A stretch of DNA of 53,949 nt from NCBI RefSeq assembly GCF_001654985.1, contig NZ_LXEU01000100.1:1-53949 (forward strand), in the 5' to 3' direction. The stretch comes from Kluyvera georgiana ATCC 51603 (GTDB taxonomy: Bacteria > Pseudomonadota > Gammaproteobacteria > Enterobacterales > Enterobacteriaceae). Each line of letters starts with the position of its first letter. Position 1 is the first letter of the stretch. The position numbers and the translations under genes are program-made. The notes below the pieces were generated by a model. It was given only the letters and a program-made list of their open reading frames with translations. It was not told the origin of the DNA and ran no database searches. Positions 7,167 through 14,560 of the stretch are shown here, in pieces.

Positions 7167-7397
7167 ATGATTCAGAAAGCGAAAGTCGCTAAAGCGTTTA
7201 TCTCTGTAATTGCCTTGTTCGCCTTTGTCTACTGGGGACTTGATCCCGATTCAATTTGTCAGGCAGTTGGTGACGCATCTCAAACCTGCGGTTACTCCGG
7301 CAAGAATGGCGATGCGAGTCTGGTTGGTTCCGTGTTTGCTCTGATGCTGACGGTGTTGGCGGGTGCGATGCTTTGGGCGTGGGTCAGGAAAGGCTAA
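7167..7397 (+). CDS. Small two-span membrane protein (76 aa)
   Basis: The start MIQKAKVAKAF at 7167 has GAGGTG 7 nt upstream. There are two membrane segments, about residues 10-26 and 52-71, joined by a loop with two cysteines (ICQAVGDASQTCGYSG). It lies 43 bp after the RES toxin on the same strand and may be read from the same promoter. Holin-like size, but no holin signature; function unknown. Confidence 0.7.
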   Translation: MIQKAKVAKAFISVIALFAFVYWGLDPDSICQAVGDASQTCGYSGKNGDASLVGSVFALMLTVLAGAMLWAWVRKG

Positions 7398-7464
7398 TCA
7401 GAACTCTTGCAACTCCCTCCGTGATGCCGGGTGACGCTCCTCACTGAGCGCCACCAGTCAGTCA

Positions 7465-7737
7465 TTACAAACGGGTTGATGATTCAATCGCGGGCGGAAG
7501 GCTACTATTCAGCGCGTCGAACCCGCCAAATGCCCGGCCCTCTTTTGTCAGCACCAGATGCATCGGCGTTTCGTTGATATTACGGGCGATGTAATCGTTG
7601 ATGAATGCCCGCGCCTGATCGGCATTTTTAACCTCTGCTGTTTCCGGCATGGAGTTATGGGAACGATTAAAGACGACAGAGACATAATTCCCTTCAATTC
7701 TTACCGGGCGAGTCGATACGGTGAGTTTCATGGTCAT
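7465..7737 (-). CDS. Hypothetical protein (90 aa)
   Basis: Begins MTMKLTVSTRPVRIEG; AGGA lies just upstream, so the second Met (7731) may be the real start. The fold appears mixed alpha/beta. No family was recognised. It is the second gene after the 184-aa gene, in the operon of the box at 8401-8412, and faces the plus-strand membrane gene tail to tail. Confidence 0.65.
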   Translation of the reverse strand: MTMKLTVSTRPVRIEGNYVSVVFNRSHNSMPETAEVKNADQARAFINDYIARNINETPMHLVLTKEGRAFGGFDALNSSLPPAIESSTRL

Positions 7738-7780
7738 TTTCCTGTAGTGAGTGTTGTGTGTATTGGTGTTCTGCCACTAT

Positions 7781-8335
7781 CTACTGCAACGTTGCGGCCA
7801 CAGGGCGAAGAATTGCTATCGCCTTTGATAACGCCTGCCGCTCACCACCATCAAGGATTCTGACTGCTTCTACGCAAGCCGCTTCTGCTGTATCAGCACG
7901 TTCTACCAACGTCCTGACGGTATTTTCATATGATCCGCAATCAGGCTCCTGATTGCTGTCTTCGCTCAGCGTGTTCCATGACTCAGTGAGGTTAACTGCA
8001 ACAGCGACCAATTGGTCAGTGCTGATATCACCTTTTACGCAACGGCAGGCCACTTCAGCGCCCAGACGTTCAGCAATGTCGTAGTACCAGACTCCCGGTT
8101 CTTCAGATGCCTGATACGCAGGTTCGCAGGCTTTACAGATCTGCTCTGCGGCATCCAACATCCAGTGAGCACATTCAATTTCGCCACCAGCCAGCGTTTC
8201 ACAGATCATTGTCTGTACGCTGTCACAGTTGAAGGTGAGGGGGATAGGATTAGCCACTGATAATGCGGTCAGACGGGAGACTTCATGCTGGAAGCCCTGA
8301 AACATGAACATGGCGCAGATAGCTGGATTTAACAT
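7781..8335 (-). CDS. Hypothetical protein (184 aa)
   Basis: A helical, acidic, Cys-containing protein (AAEQICKACEPAYQ, EVACRCVKGD). No family was recognised. The ATG at 8335 has GGGG 7 nt upstream. It heads the operon 8335-7465, with a leader that contains the GTAAACAAAACGAAC element. Confidence 0.75.
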   Translation of the reverse strand: MLNPAICAMFMFQGFQHEVSRLTALSVANPIPLTFNCDSVQTMICETLAGGEIECAHWMLDAAEQICKACEPAYQASEEPGVWYYDIAERLGAEVACRCVKGDISTDQLVAVAVNLTESWNTLSEDSNQEPDCGSYENTVRTLVERADTAEAACVEAVRILDGGERQALSKAIAILRPVAATLQ

Positions 8336-8349
8336 GGTAGACCCCTGTA

Positions 8350-8412
8350 GTTATGTGTGTTGTTCGTTTTGTTTACATAACCAGTTAACCACGCTCCCCG
8401 CAGGTGACGAAG
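8350..8412 (-). promoter_or_regulatory. Box promoter with GTAAACAAAACGAAC at the start site
   Basis: The perfect box CTTCGTCACCTG lies at 8412-8401, followed after 17 bp by TTAACT (8388-8383). GTAAACAAAACGAA (8376-8363) starts 7 nt past the -10, at the expected transcript start. GTTATGT and ACATAAC (8381-8375 and 8356-8350) form a perfect 7-bp inverted repeat around the element. Confidence 0.75.
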
Positions 8413-8433
8413 GCTTTCGGGGCAGAAAATTCA

Positions 8434-8463
8434 CAAAAAAAACCGACCATTAAGGCCGGTTAT
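8434..8463 (-). terminator. Terminator of the 9397-8494 operon
   Basis: ACCGGCC and GGtCGGT pair across TTAAT on the minus strand and are followed by eight T. It lies 31 bp after the 113-aa gene. Confidence 0.75.
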
Positions 8464-8493
8464 GATCTGGAGTATATGGGGCTGAAAACCGCG

Positions 8494-8835
8494 TTATGCC
8501 TTCACTTTCGCCATAAACAGCTGCATGGTTTCTTCAGCAAGCGGAGTGCCAACCTGCTCAAGAACATACTCCGCGACATGCGGGGTGAGAATGAAGTCGA
8601 TAAACTCCGGCAAGGACATGCTGTTCAGGCTCGGTAGCTGTCTGGACAGTGCATTCTGGTAATTTTCCACTTCACCCAGTTTGCGCTCGGGCCAGCCCAC
8701 CAGCTCAGGGTGCTTTTCCTTAAGTGCGAGGCCGCGCTCCGGGAAACTGTTACTGATGGGGTGTCTGGCGAGGGTGGGGATCAGGAGATTCGCCAGAAAA
8801 TCCACTTTCTCGTAATCAAGACAGACAGAATTCAT
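8494..8835 (-). CDS. Hypothetical protein (113 aa)
   Basis: A helical soluble protein (MNSVCLDYEKVDFLANLLIP at the N-terminus, then a hydrophobic helical C-terminal half). No family was recognised. It is the second gene of the operon 9397-8494, ending at a terminator. Confidence 0.7.
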   Translation of the reverse strand: MNSVCLDYEKVDFLANLLIPTLARHPISNSFPERGLALKEKHPELVGWPERKLGEVENYQNALSRQLPSLNSMSLPEFIDFILTPHVAEYVLEQVGTPLAEETMQLFMAKVKA

Positions 8836-8953
8836 ATAGGTTTACCTCTTGCCACTGGCTATGATGTTCGCTTGCTATCTGGAAAACTCTACCAAAGCGG
8901 CTGGCGATATCTCATTGAAAACGCCAGCAGAATGCGGTCATTTCCAGCAGGAG

Positions 8954-9397
8954 TTACCCCATCTGATAACTGTCATAAGATGCCCCGCAGGCTTCCACCA
9001 GCGCATCCAGATCACCGGTAAACTCTCTGGCCCGCTTCATCAATGCACGGTGTAATTCCGCTGGTGGAATGTCATCGCTACTCTTCGCCGGGTATTCAAC
9101 ACTGAACGCGATGGTAAACGCATGGCTATACCACGGCCCGGCATTCTGGTTTTCAAAGCGGGCCATCAGCTGGCTTTCGGTTGTATCGGTAGCAAATGTA
9201 TCGAGGTGGACGACATCGACCGGCACGTTGAGTGCCCCGGCAGTGGTTGATGCCAGCTGCCGGGCTTCGTCTCCTCGCTCTGGTGGTGCGCAGTAGAGAC
9301 ATTTCCCGTTCAGTACCACCAGCGTCTGACCGTAGGTCGTACTGACGATACTCACGGTGTTAGCCGGTTGCGGGTGTGTGGTTGCAGTGTGCTGCAT
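8954..9397 (-). CDS. Hypothetical protein (147 aa)
   Basis: The start MQHTATTHPQP at 9397 is chosen because GGAGA lies 5 nt upstream. The N-terminal half reads as a beta-strand-rich domain (VSIVSTTYGQTLVVLNGKCL) with two close cysteines (CLYC). The C-terminus is helical. No family was recognised. It heads the operon from the box at 9449-9460. Confidence 0.7.
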   Translation of the reverse strand: MQHTATTHPQPANTVSIVSTTYGQTLVVLNGKCLYCAPPERGDEARQLASTTAGALNVPVDVVHLDTFATDTTESQLMARFENQNAGPWYSHAFTIAFSVEYPAKSSDDIPPAELHRALMKRAREFTGDLDALVEACGASYDSYQMG

Positions 9398-9430
9398 GGT
9401 GTTCTCCATTAGGTCACTCACATGGCAACC

Positions 9431-9460
9431 AGCTTACCCGGCACAATTCAGCTGACGAAA
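9431..9460 (-). promoter_or_regulatory. Box promoter (TTTCGTCAGCTG, 17 bp, TAAGCT)
   Basis: A variant box lies at 9460-9449, with TAAGCT (9436-9431) after 17 bp. It serves the 147-aa gene starting at 9397. Confidence 0.6.
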
Positions 9461-9634
9461 TCAGGACGGACTGGTGTATATCGTTCGCAAAATAAAGATA
9501 TTTTTTATCATCAGCACCGGTAGTTACGGGGCAAATTGCAGGTATCCGGTACAATGGTGATATGAAGGGCATTACATGCAGAATCGTGTGGCCCGGCAGA
9601 CGGATACCGAATATCAGCAGAAGGAACCAGGACA

Positions 9635-9973
9635 ATGCAGGAACTCGACTTTGACCATATCCAGATAAACCTGAACCCGCGAGCGTGTGCTGTCACACCT
9701 ATCCCGGAAGACCTGAAAAGGGAGCTGGCTTATCTGGGCGCTATCGCAGAGAGAAAGAAATTCGCGGCAAGCCTGATTGTTAATCTCTACAACCCGGACG
9801 TTTGCGGGGCGAATATGTACAAACTCACGGCCTATTGCCGTAACGAGTCATGCGATACCCTTCGCGATGGCATGATGACCCTGATACAGCTTTGTGCATA
9901 CATGGAGTCACATGAGATCTATGGCGAGACGTTTGTCAAAAAGCTGATTAAACAATGGGAGTTTCGTAAGTAG
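9635..9973 (+). CDS. Hypothetical protein (112 aa)
   Basis: Starts MQELDFDHIQINLN at 9635 with AGGA close upstream. A soluble protein with several cysteines (DVCGANMY, AYCRNESCD) and a basic helical end. No family was recognised. It is one of the few plus-strand genes of this half, stands alone, and is closed by the terminator at 10001-10028. Confidence 0.7.
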   Translation: MQELDFDHIQINLNPRACAVTPIPEDLKRELAYLGAIAERKKFAASLIVNLYNPDVCGANMYKLTAYCRNESCDTLRDGMMTLIQLCAYMESHEIYGETFVKKLIKQWEFRK

Positions 9974-10000
9974 TCTGCTGCTTCAAAATACCTTTCTGAC

Positions 10001-10028
10001 AGGGCGCTATGTGCGCCCTTTTATTTTA
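10001..10028 (+). terminator. Terminator of the 112-aa gene
   Basis: GGGCGC pairs with GCGCCC around TATGT and is followed by TTTTATTTT. Confidence 0.85.
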
Positions 10029-10053
10029 AAAAAACGGGAAGGTCTTGCCCGGG
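10029..10053 (-). terminator. Terminator of the small peptide gene
   Basis: On the minus strand CGGGcAAG and CTTCCCG form a bulged stem followed by seven T, 16 bp past the 29-aa ORF. It lies back to back with the plus-strand terminator. Confidence 0.55.
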
Positions 10054-10068
10054 TATTACCTGCTATTT

Positions 10069-10158
10069 TCAACTACCAAACCACAACGGCAGAAGAAAAT
10101 TGACCAGTCGAAGCAATTCGACCAGGAGTTCGACATACAGGAAATGGAAGTCTTTCAT
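10069..10158 (-). CDS. 29-aa hydrophobic peptide, candidate type I toxin (ZorO/TisB-like)
   Basis: The ORF from the ATG at 10158 codes MKDFHFLYVELLVELLRLVN followed by FLLPLWFGS. It has the length and character of ZorO (29 aa) and TisB (29 aa). The core ELLVELLRLVNFLL resembles the ELLVALLRLIDLL of ZorO as I recall it. Such peptides insert in the inner membrane and are held off by an antisense RNA. A long untranslated leader (10159 to about 10290) with hairpins and a terminator behind the ORF fit a type I module. The antisense RNA was not located. The longer in-frame ORF from 10284 is thought untranslated. Confidence 0.5.
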   Translation of the reverse strand: MKDFHFLYVELLVELLRLVNFLLPLWFGS

Positions 10159-10300
10159 AACAGTCTCTTCATATAATTGGCTCGACAAAATCGTTGCATC
10201 ACGACGATCGCAGGTGTGAGGTTTGTTTTCTTCGTGGGGGTTGTCAGCTATCACGACATTGAGGCAGGCAAGCGCAGGTGTCACAGTTTCGGGTATATTT

Positions 10301-10322
10301 TATGCTGGTGGGGTGACCACCA
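10301..10322 (-). terminator. Hairpin downstream of the 108-aa gene
   Basis: GCTGGTGG pairs with CCACCAGC around a 5-nt loop. The run behind it on the minus strand is AT-rich rather than pure T. Probably the end of the operon 11442-10336. Confidence 0.5.
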
Positions 10323-10335
10323 GCTGCGGGTATAG

Positions 10336-10662
10336 TTACTTAATGGTTTTCAGGAGGGTGAACTTGGTTTTGCACCGGGTGCATTGCGCTTTCAGAGACC
10401 CGGAGCGCACCTGTTTCAGTTTCCCGGCGCACTGGGTACAGGCTACGTCCTTCACACGTTGTGCCATTCGCTCATCCACAGCGAGTGTTTTGGTCGGGTT
10501 ATGCTTACGCTTGGGAGCCTTCAAAAGCCCCAGCGCCCGCAACGTGGCTTTGTACTCCCGGGTGATCCATTGACCGTCGCGCTCATAGTGCAGGCCATCC
10601 CCCATCATATCGCCAAGCTGTATCAGCCGCTGATGCAGCACTTTTTCTTCTTCAGGACTCAT
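10336..10662 (-). CDS. Zinc-ribbon protein (108 aa)
   Basis: The start MSPEEEKVLHQ at 10662 is preferred to a longer form. A helical N-terminus is followed by a basic linker (KAPKRKHNPTK). The C-terminus has CTQCAGKLKQVRSGS and then CTRCKTKFTLL, a two-CxxC zinc ribbon of the type seen at the end of SprT-like proteins. The peptidase part is absent. Likely a nucleic-acid or protein-binding factor; last gene of its operon. Confidence 0.65.
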   Translation of the reverse strand: MSPEEEKVLHQRLIQLGDMMGDGLHYERDGQWITREYKATLRALGLLKAPKRKHNPTKTLAVDERMAQRVKDVACTQCAGKLKQVRSGSLKAQCTRCKTKFTLLKTIK

Positions 10663-10745
10663 ATACCGTGCTCTCTTTAAATTATTGAGACGGAACCGAG
10701 CCGATTGATACCTCATATGAGGCCACCAGCGTCTTTACTGGCGTT

Positions 10746-11144
10746 TCAACGAAGCTGACGCTCTGCTGAGTAGAGTCGAATGAGAATCGCGTCCAGCGCC
10801 CCACAGAGCGCGATCCTGAAGCTTTCGCTATGACCGTCCCGTTCGCGCATCTCCAGAAGGGCATCCAGCTCGTTATCGTCAATCGGCAGTGGCCCGGAAC
10901 AGAAGGTTTTCACCATGTCAGAGGTGTCAGGGTTTATACCTGCAATGCGCAGGATATCGGGAACCTCAGACCGGTAGATCACCGGTCGGCCTGATGGCGG
11001 TGTCCACGTTATCGGCTCTATCTTCAGTTGCGGTAAGCCAGCACCGGCGAGGGCGTTATTCAGATCGTCTATAAGCACGACATCCGCTCCTGAAGGAGGA
11101 TGTACGCCGAGGGCCGCAGGGATTTCGACAGAGATATTGTGCAT
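10746..11144 (-). CDS. Hypothetical protein (132 aa)
   Basis: The start MHNISVEIPAAL at 11144 has GAGG 8 nt upstream. The N-terminus has short strands and Pro-rich turns, and the C-terminal half is acidic and helical (DDNELDALLEMRERDG). No family was recognised. It follows the redoxin gene by 10 bp. Confidence 0.7.
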   Translation of the reverse strand: MHNISVEIPAALGVHPPSGADVVLIDDLNNALAGAGLPQLKIEPITWTPPSGRPVIYRSEVPDILRIAGINPDTSDMVKTFCSGPLPIDDNELDALLEMRERDGHSESFRIALCGALDAILIRLYSAERQLR

Positions 11145-11154
11145 GGCGTTTACC

Positions 11155-11442
11155 TCAGTGAAGGACGTGATTAACCAGCGACGGGGGGATATCGAGTGAC
11201 CCGACACTCCAGCCATTGGCAGTTGTCGCAATAAGATCTGGCCGGAACCCACCCCAACCCGTCACACGGCCCGAATCGTTGACCACCACCACCAGCGGCG
11301 CACCGGTATTTTGTGTCAGGCGAACGAGATCTGCGTTGTCCACCAGCGGGATCTCATTCACGTCCACCCCAGCCAGAGAAAAGCGGGTAAGCGTCATGCG
11401 ACATTTCGGACAATCAGGGGCAGTAAACACAGTAATTTTCAT
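11155..11442 (-). CDS. Glutaredoxin/NrdH-like redoxin (95 aa)
   Basis: Starts MKITVFTAPDCPKCRMTLTR: a beta strand followed by a CPKC redox motif, as in NrdH-type glutaredoxins. A later APLVVV segment matches the cis-Pro region, and a GGFRPDLI end matches the last helix. It should reduce disulphides using CPKC. A longer reading from 11475 would run into the box promoter's -10, so 11442 is chosen. It is unclear whether it serves a ribonucleotide reductase; none is seen here. Confidence 0.75.
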   Translation of the reverse strand: MKITVFTAPDCPKCRMTLTRFSLAGVDVNEIPLVDNADLVRLTQNTGAPLVVVVNDSGRVTGWGGFRPDLIATTANGWSVGSLDIPPSLVNHVLH

Positions 11443-11502
11443 TGGGATAGCCTGGTGTATACGGGATATATTCATTATCCCAGCTTTCCGCTTCTGACGA
11501 AG
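11443..11502 (-). promoter_or_regulatory. Box promoter (CTTCGTCAGAAG, 16 bp, GATAAT) with spacer-leader dyad
   Basis: The box lies at 11502-11491 and GATAAT at 11479-11474. TGGGATA, overlapping the -10 (11482-11476), is perfectly complementary to TATCCCA (11449-11443), which directly abuts the ATG of the redoxin gene. Confidence 0.65.
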
Positions 11503-11582
11503 CGTTGCGCGGGTAATCAGAGCGTAAGCAGGTAAGATATTGTTGGGGCCATCCTGCAACATCAGTTGCGCCAGTTGCCTGG

Positions 11583-11702
11583 CTATTCGTCGCTCTCTCC
11601 ATTAGAGAAAATAAACCAAATAAGCAGAACGCCTCCGACCCACATTCCAACAAAGAGGCAAATACCGATCAGGTCATAGACGTATTGTGGGATTTCATTC
11701 AT
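11583..11702 (-). CDS. Small membrane protein (39 aa)
   Basis: An ORF with a clear ribosome site (GAGGA, 6 nt from the ATG at 11702) codes a 39-aa peptide. It has a short polar start (MNEIPQYVYDLIG), one membrane span (CLFVGMWVGGVLLIWFIF) and an acidic tail. It is the last gene of the operon led by the box at 13590-13601. Function unknown. Confidence 0.65.
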   Translation of the reverse strand: MNEIPQYVYDLIGICLFVGMWVGGVLLIWFIFSNGESDE

Positions 11703-11743
11703 AACGCATCCTCATTAATAATTTGTATTCAGCCTTAAACCGG

Positions 11744-12274
11744 TCATTTCATTAACCGAATCCGGTCTATCAAAGCGCTACCCTGCGTTGCATTCAGCCC
11801 CTCGTGCCGGTGAGTCAGGAACAGGGCAGGGCAGTCAGTTGGAAAGAGTCGAGCGGTATCGTCCACGAAGGTGTAATGCTGTAGGCCGAACCGTTTAACG
11901 ACCGCCATGCATTCGTGATAACGCACGTGGTTATTCACCAGCCCATCCAGATCGGGATTGAGTCCAGCAATCCGATCGCGTATACCCGCAGGGAAATGAC
12001 TCAGCACCATCTCCCGGGGTACGCCGGTACGCCAGTTTGTGGAAAGGATAATTCCCGTCTGCGGGCATTGCGTCAGCACGTGATCCAGCACAGGCATAAA
12101 CTCCAGTGACCCGTTTTCCGCCCGGTGGAGTACACCGTCGATGTCCAGGAAAATCCAGTGACGACGGGCATCTATTTCCAGCCAGAACTCGCCCGCAGAG
12201 CGCCGGGTCGACATACAATCTATATCGTCCTGATAGGTAAACCTGACTAACCACTTCTGTAATAATCGGAACAT
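11744..12274 (-). CDS. HAD-superfamily phosphatase-like protein (176 aa)
   Basis: HAD motifs are visible. Motif I is FLDIDGVLHR (nucleophile Asp and general-acid Asp), motif II is ILSTNWR, and the metal-binding end is FVDDTARLF. This pattern matches the HAD group found in nucleic-acid repair cassettes (HAD_SAK type) more than sugar phosphatases, which is inference. The start MFRLLQKWLV at 12274 has GAGG upstream. It lies mid-operon. Confidence 0.75.
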   Translation of the reverse strand: MFRLLQKWLVRFTYQDDIDCMSTRRSAGEFWLEIDARRHWIFLDIDGVLHRAENGSLEFMPVLDHVLTQCPQTGIILSTNWRTGVPREMVLSHFPAGIRDRIAGLNPDLDGLVNNHVRYHECMAVVKRFGLQHYTFVDDTARLFPTDCPALFLTHRHEGLNATQGSALIDRIRLMK

Positions 12275-12296
12275 AGAGGCCTCTCGCGGTAGTTGA

Positions 12297-12914
12297 CTAT
12301 ATGCAGAACCGGCAACCATCAAAATCATACGGATTCTGTTGCCATGAAATACGGCCACACCCGGGGCAATTCCAGCGAGTCAGCCCCTTTGACTGTCGGC
12401 GATTTTGGCGTTTCAGCCAGGCAGGCATCAGCAGACCGGCCCCCTGCGTCATTTTACGGCGGTCTATCCGCTCAACACTGAAGGTAGGGCGCTTTGCAGC
12501 GTCAGGGATGTGATGGGGTAACCAGACGACATCAGGTCTATCTGCCTGTGGTGAGTCAAAAACTCTGGCAAGGGAAAAATCCGTGGTAGTACCCGCATCA
12601 GCCAGCCAGAACAGATCGTTTCCGTCCCATTGGCCATTAACGAAGCCGACATATTTGGTGGCGCTTTCGGAGAGAATGGTTTTTCCCGGTACAAACTGAT
12701 GATCAACATGAAACACGAGATGGCGGTCGACTGCATCGGCATCAACCGGCAGGTCAAACTCCCGTCCCGTATTCCATGCGCGTTGTGCTTCCTCGCGGGT
12801 GTAAACCCGGGCATTACGCTGATCGGTGCTGTAACCTCTGCCGTGATGGCTATGAAAAGCGGTATTGCTACCAACGGTGTCACGCAAGCTGACCAGATAA
12901 AAACGGTCTTTCAT
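12297..12914 (-). CDS. Hypothetical protein with C-terminal zinc ribbon (205 aa)
   Basis: Starts MKDRFYLVSLRDTVGSN with GGAG 6 nt upstream. The first ~115 residues look like a beta-rich domain with several His (FHSHHGRGYSTDQ), and the C-terminus is CPGCGRISWQQNPYDFDGCR plus FCI, four cysteines fit for zinc. No family was recognised. It sits between the HAD gene and the 184-aa gene in one operon. Confidence 0.7.
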   Translation of the reverse strand: MKDRFYLVSLRDTVGSNTAFHSHHGRGYSTDQRNARVYTREEAQRAWNTGREFDLPVDADAVDRHLVFHVDHQFVPGKTILSESATKYVGFVNGQWDGNDLFWLADAGTTTDFSLARVFDSPQADRPDVVWLPHHIPDAAKRPTFSVERIDRRKMTQGAGLLMPAWLKRQNRRQSKGLTRWNCPGCGRISWQQNPYDFDGCRFCI

Positions 12915-12983
12915 GAAACACTCCAGAGGATGATGGCAGGAAAATAGCCCGGCGCGGCGGATACCGACACCGGGGAGGAGGGG

Positions 12984-13538
12984 TTAGCTTTCGATTTTGC
13001 TGACGTTTACGGTGTCATCGTCGTTACGCTTTACACCCAGCATGGTATCGCCATCGACTTCGATAATGCCGTCAAAGTAGTCGGTCATTTCGTCATAGCT
13101 GACTTCATCAAGGTCATCCAGCCGGTAGGAAGAGCCATCCGGCAGAACAAACTGACCATCCAGCGTGGCAAGGTCATACGCCAGCGGGGTAACCGTGAAG
13201 TAATACTCATCGGTGAACCAGACCGCGCCAACCACCAGTGGGTGAGAAATGTGGAATTCGACGGTGTTATAGCCCTGCGCTGCGATTGCATCCAGCAAAT
13301 CAATGAAGCCGGGCATCGTATCGCCATCCCAGCCATCAGCCGATAAGGAAGGCTTGAGGTTATCCCAGTCGCTCAGACTGAAAAACACTGTGCCCTCACC
13401 GTCATCGCTGATATGGGATGAAATGTACGTCGCGCTTGCTTTTGAAGCCATTGCAAACAGGAAGTCCTCATCGAGCACGTGTTTGAGGGAGGTTTTAAAA
13501 ACCTTGTCAGTGCCTGCTGCCGGGATAATCGCTAACAT
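12984..13538 (-). CDS. Acidic hypothetical protein (184 aa)
   Basis: The start MLAIIPAAGTDKV at 13538 has GAGG 7 nt upstream. The protein is strongly acidic and beta-rich (GEGTVFFSLSDWDNL, YEITVTPL-like strands, DDLDEVSYDEMTDYFDG). No family was recognised; the charge suggests a DNA mimic or an inhibitor, but nothing more specific can be said. First gene of the operon 13538-11583. Confidence 0.7.
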   Translation of the reverse strand: MLAIIPAAGTDKVFKTSLKHVLDEDFLFAMASKASATYISSHISDDGEGTVFFSLSDWDNLKPSLSADGWDGDTMPGFIDLLDAIAAQGYNTVEFHISHPLVVGAVWFTDEYYFTVTPLAYDLATLDGQFVLPDGSSYRLDDLDEVSYDEMTDYFDGIIEVDGDTMLGVKRNDDDTVNVSKIES

Positions 13539-13545
13539 GAAACAC

Positions 13546-13601
13546 CTCAGTGGTTGTGTTGGTCTGTTTTTATTATCGAACGACTGAGTCTGCTGACGAA
13601 G
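13546..13601 (-). promoter_or_regulatory. Box promoter (CTTCGTCAGCAG, 17 bp, GATAAT) with spacer-RBS complementarity
   Basis: The box lies at 13601-13590 and GATAAT at 13577-13572. CTCAGT in the spacer (13588-13583 on minus) is complementary to ACTGAG at the ribosome site (13551-13546). Confidence 0.75.
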
Positions 13602-13692
13602 GAAAAAAGGGGACAAAAAGAGGCTGTTTTCTCAATAAAATCAGAAAGATTGTGACGGCCCGAATTCAGATGAAACGGGCGCAGACGGGGGG

Positions 13693-13863
13693 TTATTTGC
13701 TGGCGGATTCGGCTTCGTAAATGACTTCGTCGGCCCAGTCTCGATCAAATCCCGGCATCACCGGTAATGCTGCAACGACATCGGTAGGGAGGGCATCAAT
13801 ATAATCGCGCATGGCTTTTGCCACTTCCAGCAGTTCATTTTGCTTCATCATTTTCTCGCTCAT
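13693..13863 (-). CDS. Small hypothetical protein downstream of ccdB (56 aa)
   Basis: MSEKMMKQNELLEVAKAMRD opens a helical 56-aa protein that continues with a Val/Pro-rich middle and an acidic end. It starts 8 nt after ccdB, so it is probably the third gene of the ccdAB operon. A possible alternative start is the pair of Met codons at residues 5-6. Function unknown. Confidence 0.65.
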   Translation of the reverse strand: MSEKMMKQNELLEVAKAMRDYIDALPTDVVAALPVMPGFDRDWADEVIYEAESASK

Positions 13864-13871
13864 TATCTCTG

Positions 13872-14180
13872 TCAGAAACCATCCAGCAGGAAGTCCACCG
13901 CACTTTTGATAGTGTGCCGGAACGGAGATGCGTCCATGACCGCCTGACCGAGCTGCTTCACGCGGACTGAAGCCATTTCATGCGTCATCAGGATAACGTC
14001 ATTCCCTTCCACCTGTATGACCGGAGTTAATCGCGCAACCGGGGCCGAGGCTCCTTTTTTAAGCCGATGAAGGGGGATCACCAGGCGGGTATTTAACTCG
14101 CCAATGATGTCGCTCTGTATATCCAGCAGGTAAGGGTATGCCTGGCTGTTGCCGGGATTGCGGTAAACGGTATATTGCAT
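13872..14180 (-). CDS. ccdB: CcdB-family toxin (102 aa)
   Basis: The protein has CcdB features: a start with QYTVYRNP, then YLLDIQSDIIGELNTRLVIP (the family's strand-turn core), GNDVILMTHEMASV and an end in the gyrase-contacting helix (IKSAVDFLLDGF). CcdB poisons DNA gyrase and kills cells that lose the plasmid. The length equals that of F-plasmid CcdB (101 aa). It begins 2 nt after the antitoxin gene. Confidence 0.9.
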   Translation of the reverse strand: MQYTVYRNPGNSQAYPYLLDIQSDIIGELNTRLVIPLHRLKKGASAPVARLTPVIQVEGNDVILMTHEMASVRVKQLGQAVMDASPFRHTIKSAVDFLLDGF

Positions 14181-14182
14181 TA

Positions 14183-14422
14183 TCAGAACGTCCTGTATTC
14201 GTCAGACAGTAACCCATGCTCTTCAGTGATGCGGTTCAACTCCTGAATACCAGCACGATTCTGTCGTTTCCATTCTTCCGCTGCACTGGCCTTCAGTTTG
14301 CTCTGAAGCGCTTCTGCCAGCGTGGCGGACAAGTTAATCCCAGCGTCTTTTGCCTGCTGTACGAGCATTGGCTCAAGGGTGACACTGACGGTTTTTTTCT
14401 GGCGAGCAGCTGTAGCCTGCAT
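14183..14422 (-). CDS. ccdA: CcdA-family antitoxin (79 aa)
   Basis: The N-terminus is a ribbon-helix-helix (KKTVSVTLEPMLVQQAKDAG INLS split across two helices). The C-terminus is the toxin-wrapping segment with EWKRQNRAGIQELN and a final YRTF. It neutralises CcdB and with it represses the operon. The ATG at 14422 has GGAGG 4 nt upstream. The palindrome at 14438-14464 lies just ahead of it. Confidence 0.9.
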   Translation of the reverse strand: MQATAARQKKTVSVTLEPMLVQQAKDAGINLSATLAEALQSKLKASAAEEWKRQNRAGIQELNRITEEHGLLSDEYRTF

Positions 14423-14437
14423 GTGTCCTCCAATAAA

Positions 14438-14464
14438 AAAGCACGTGTCGATTACACGTGCTTT
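14438..14464 (-). promoter_or_regulatory. Perfect 11-bp inverted repeat before ccdA (operator and/or terminator)
   Basis: AAAGCACGTGT (14438-14448) and ACACGTGCTTT (14454-14464) flank a 5-nt centre. On the minus strand the stem is followed by six T, so it can end the upstream operon (18516-14561). It also sits 15 bp before the ccdA start, just after a candidate promoter TTGCTG-17 bp-CATACT, so it could be the CcdAB operator. Both roles are possible. Confidence 0.65.
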
Positions 14465-14560
14465 AAGTATGCGCCCATTTTATCCCACCAGCAAATTTGT
14501 TTGCCTCCGAGAGAGTCTACTGCGTCAGTTCAGCAGGTCAGATGGCCTAGACCGCAGAGG

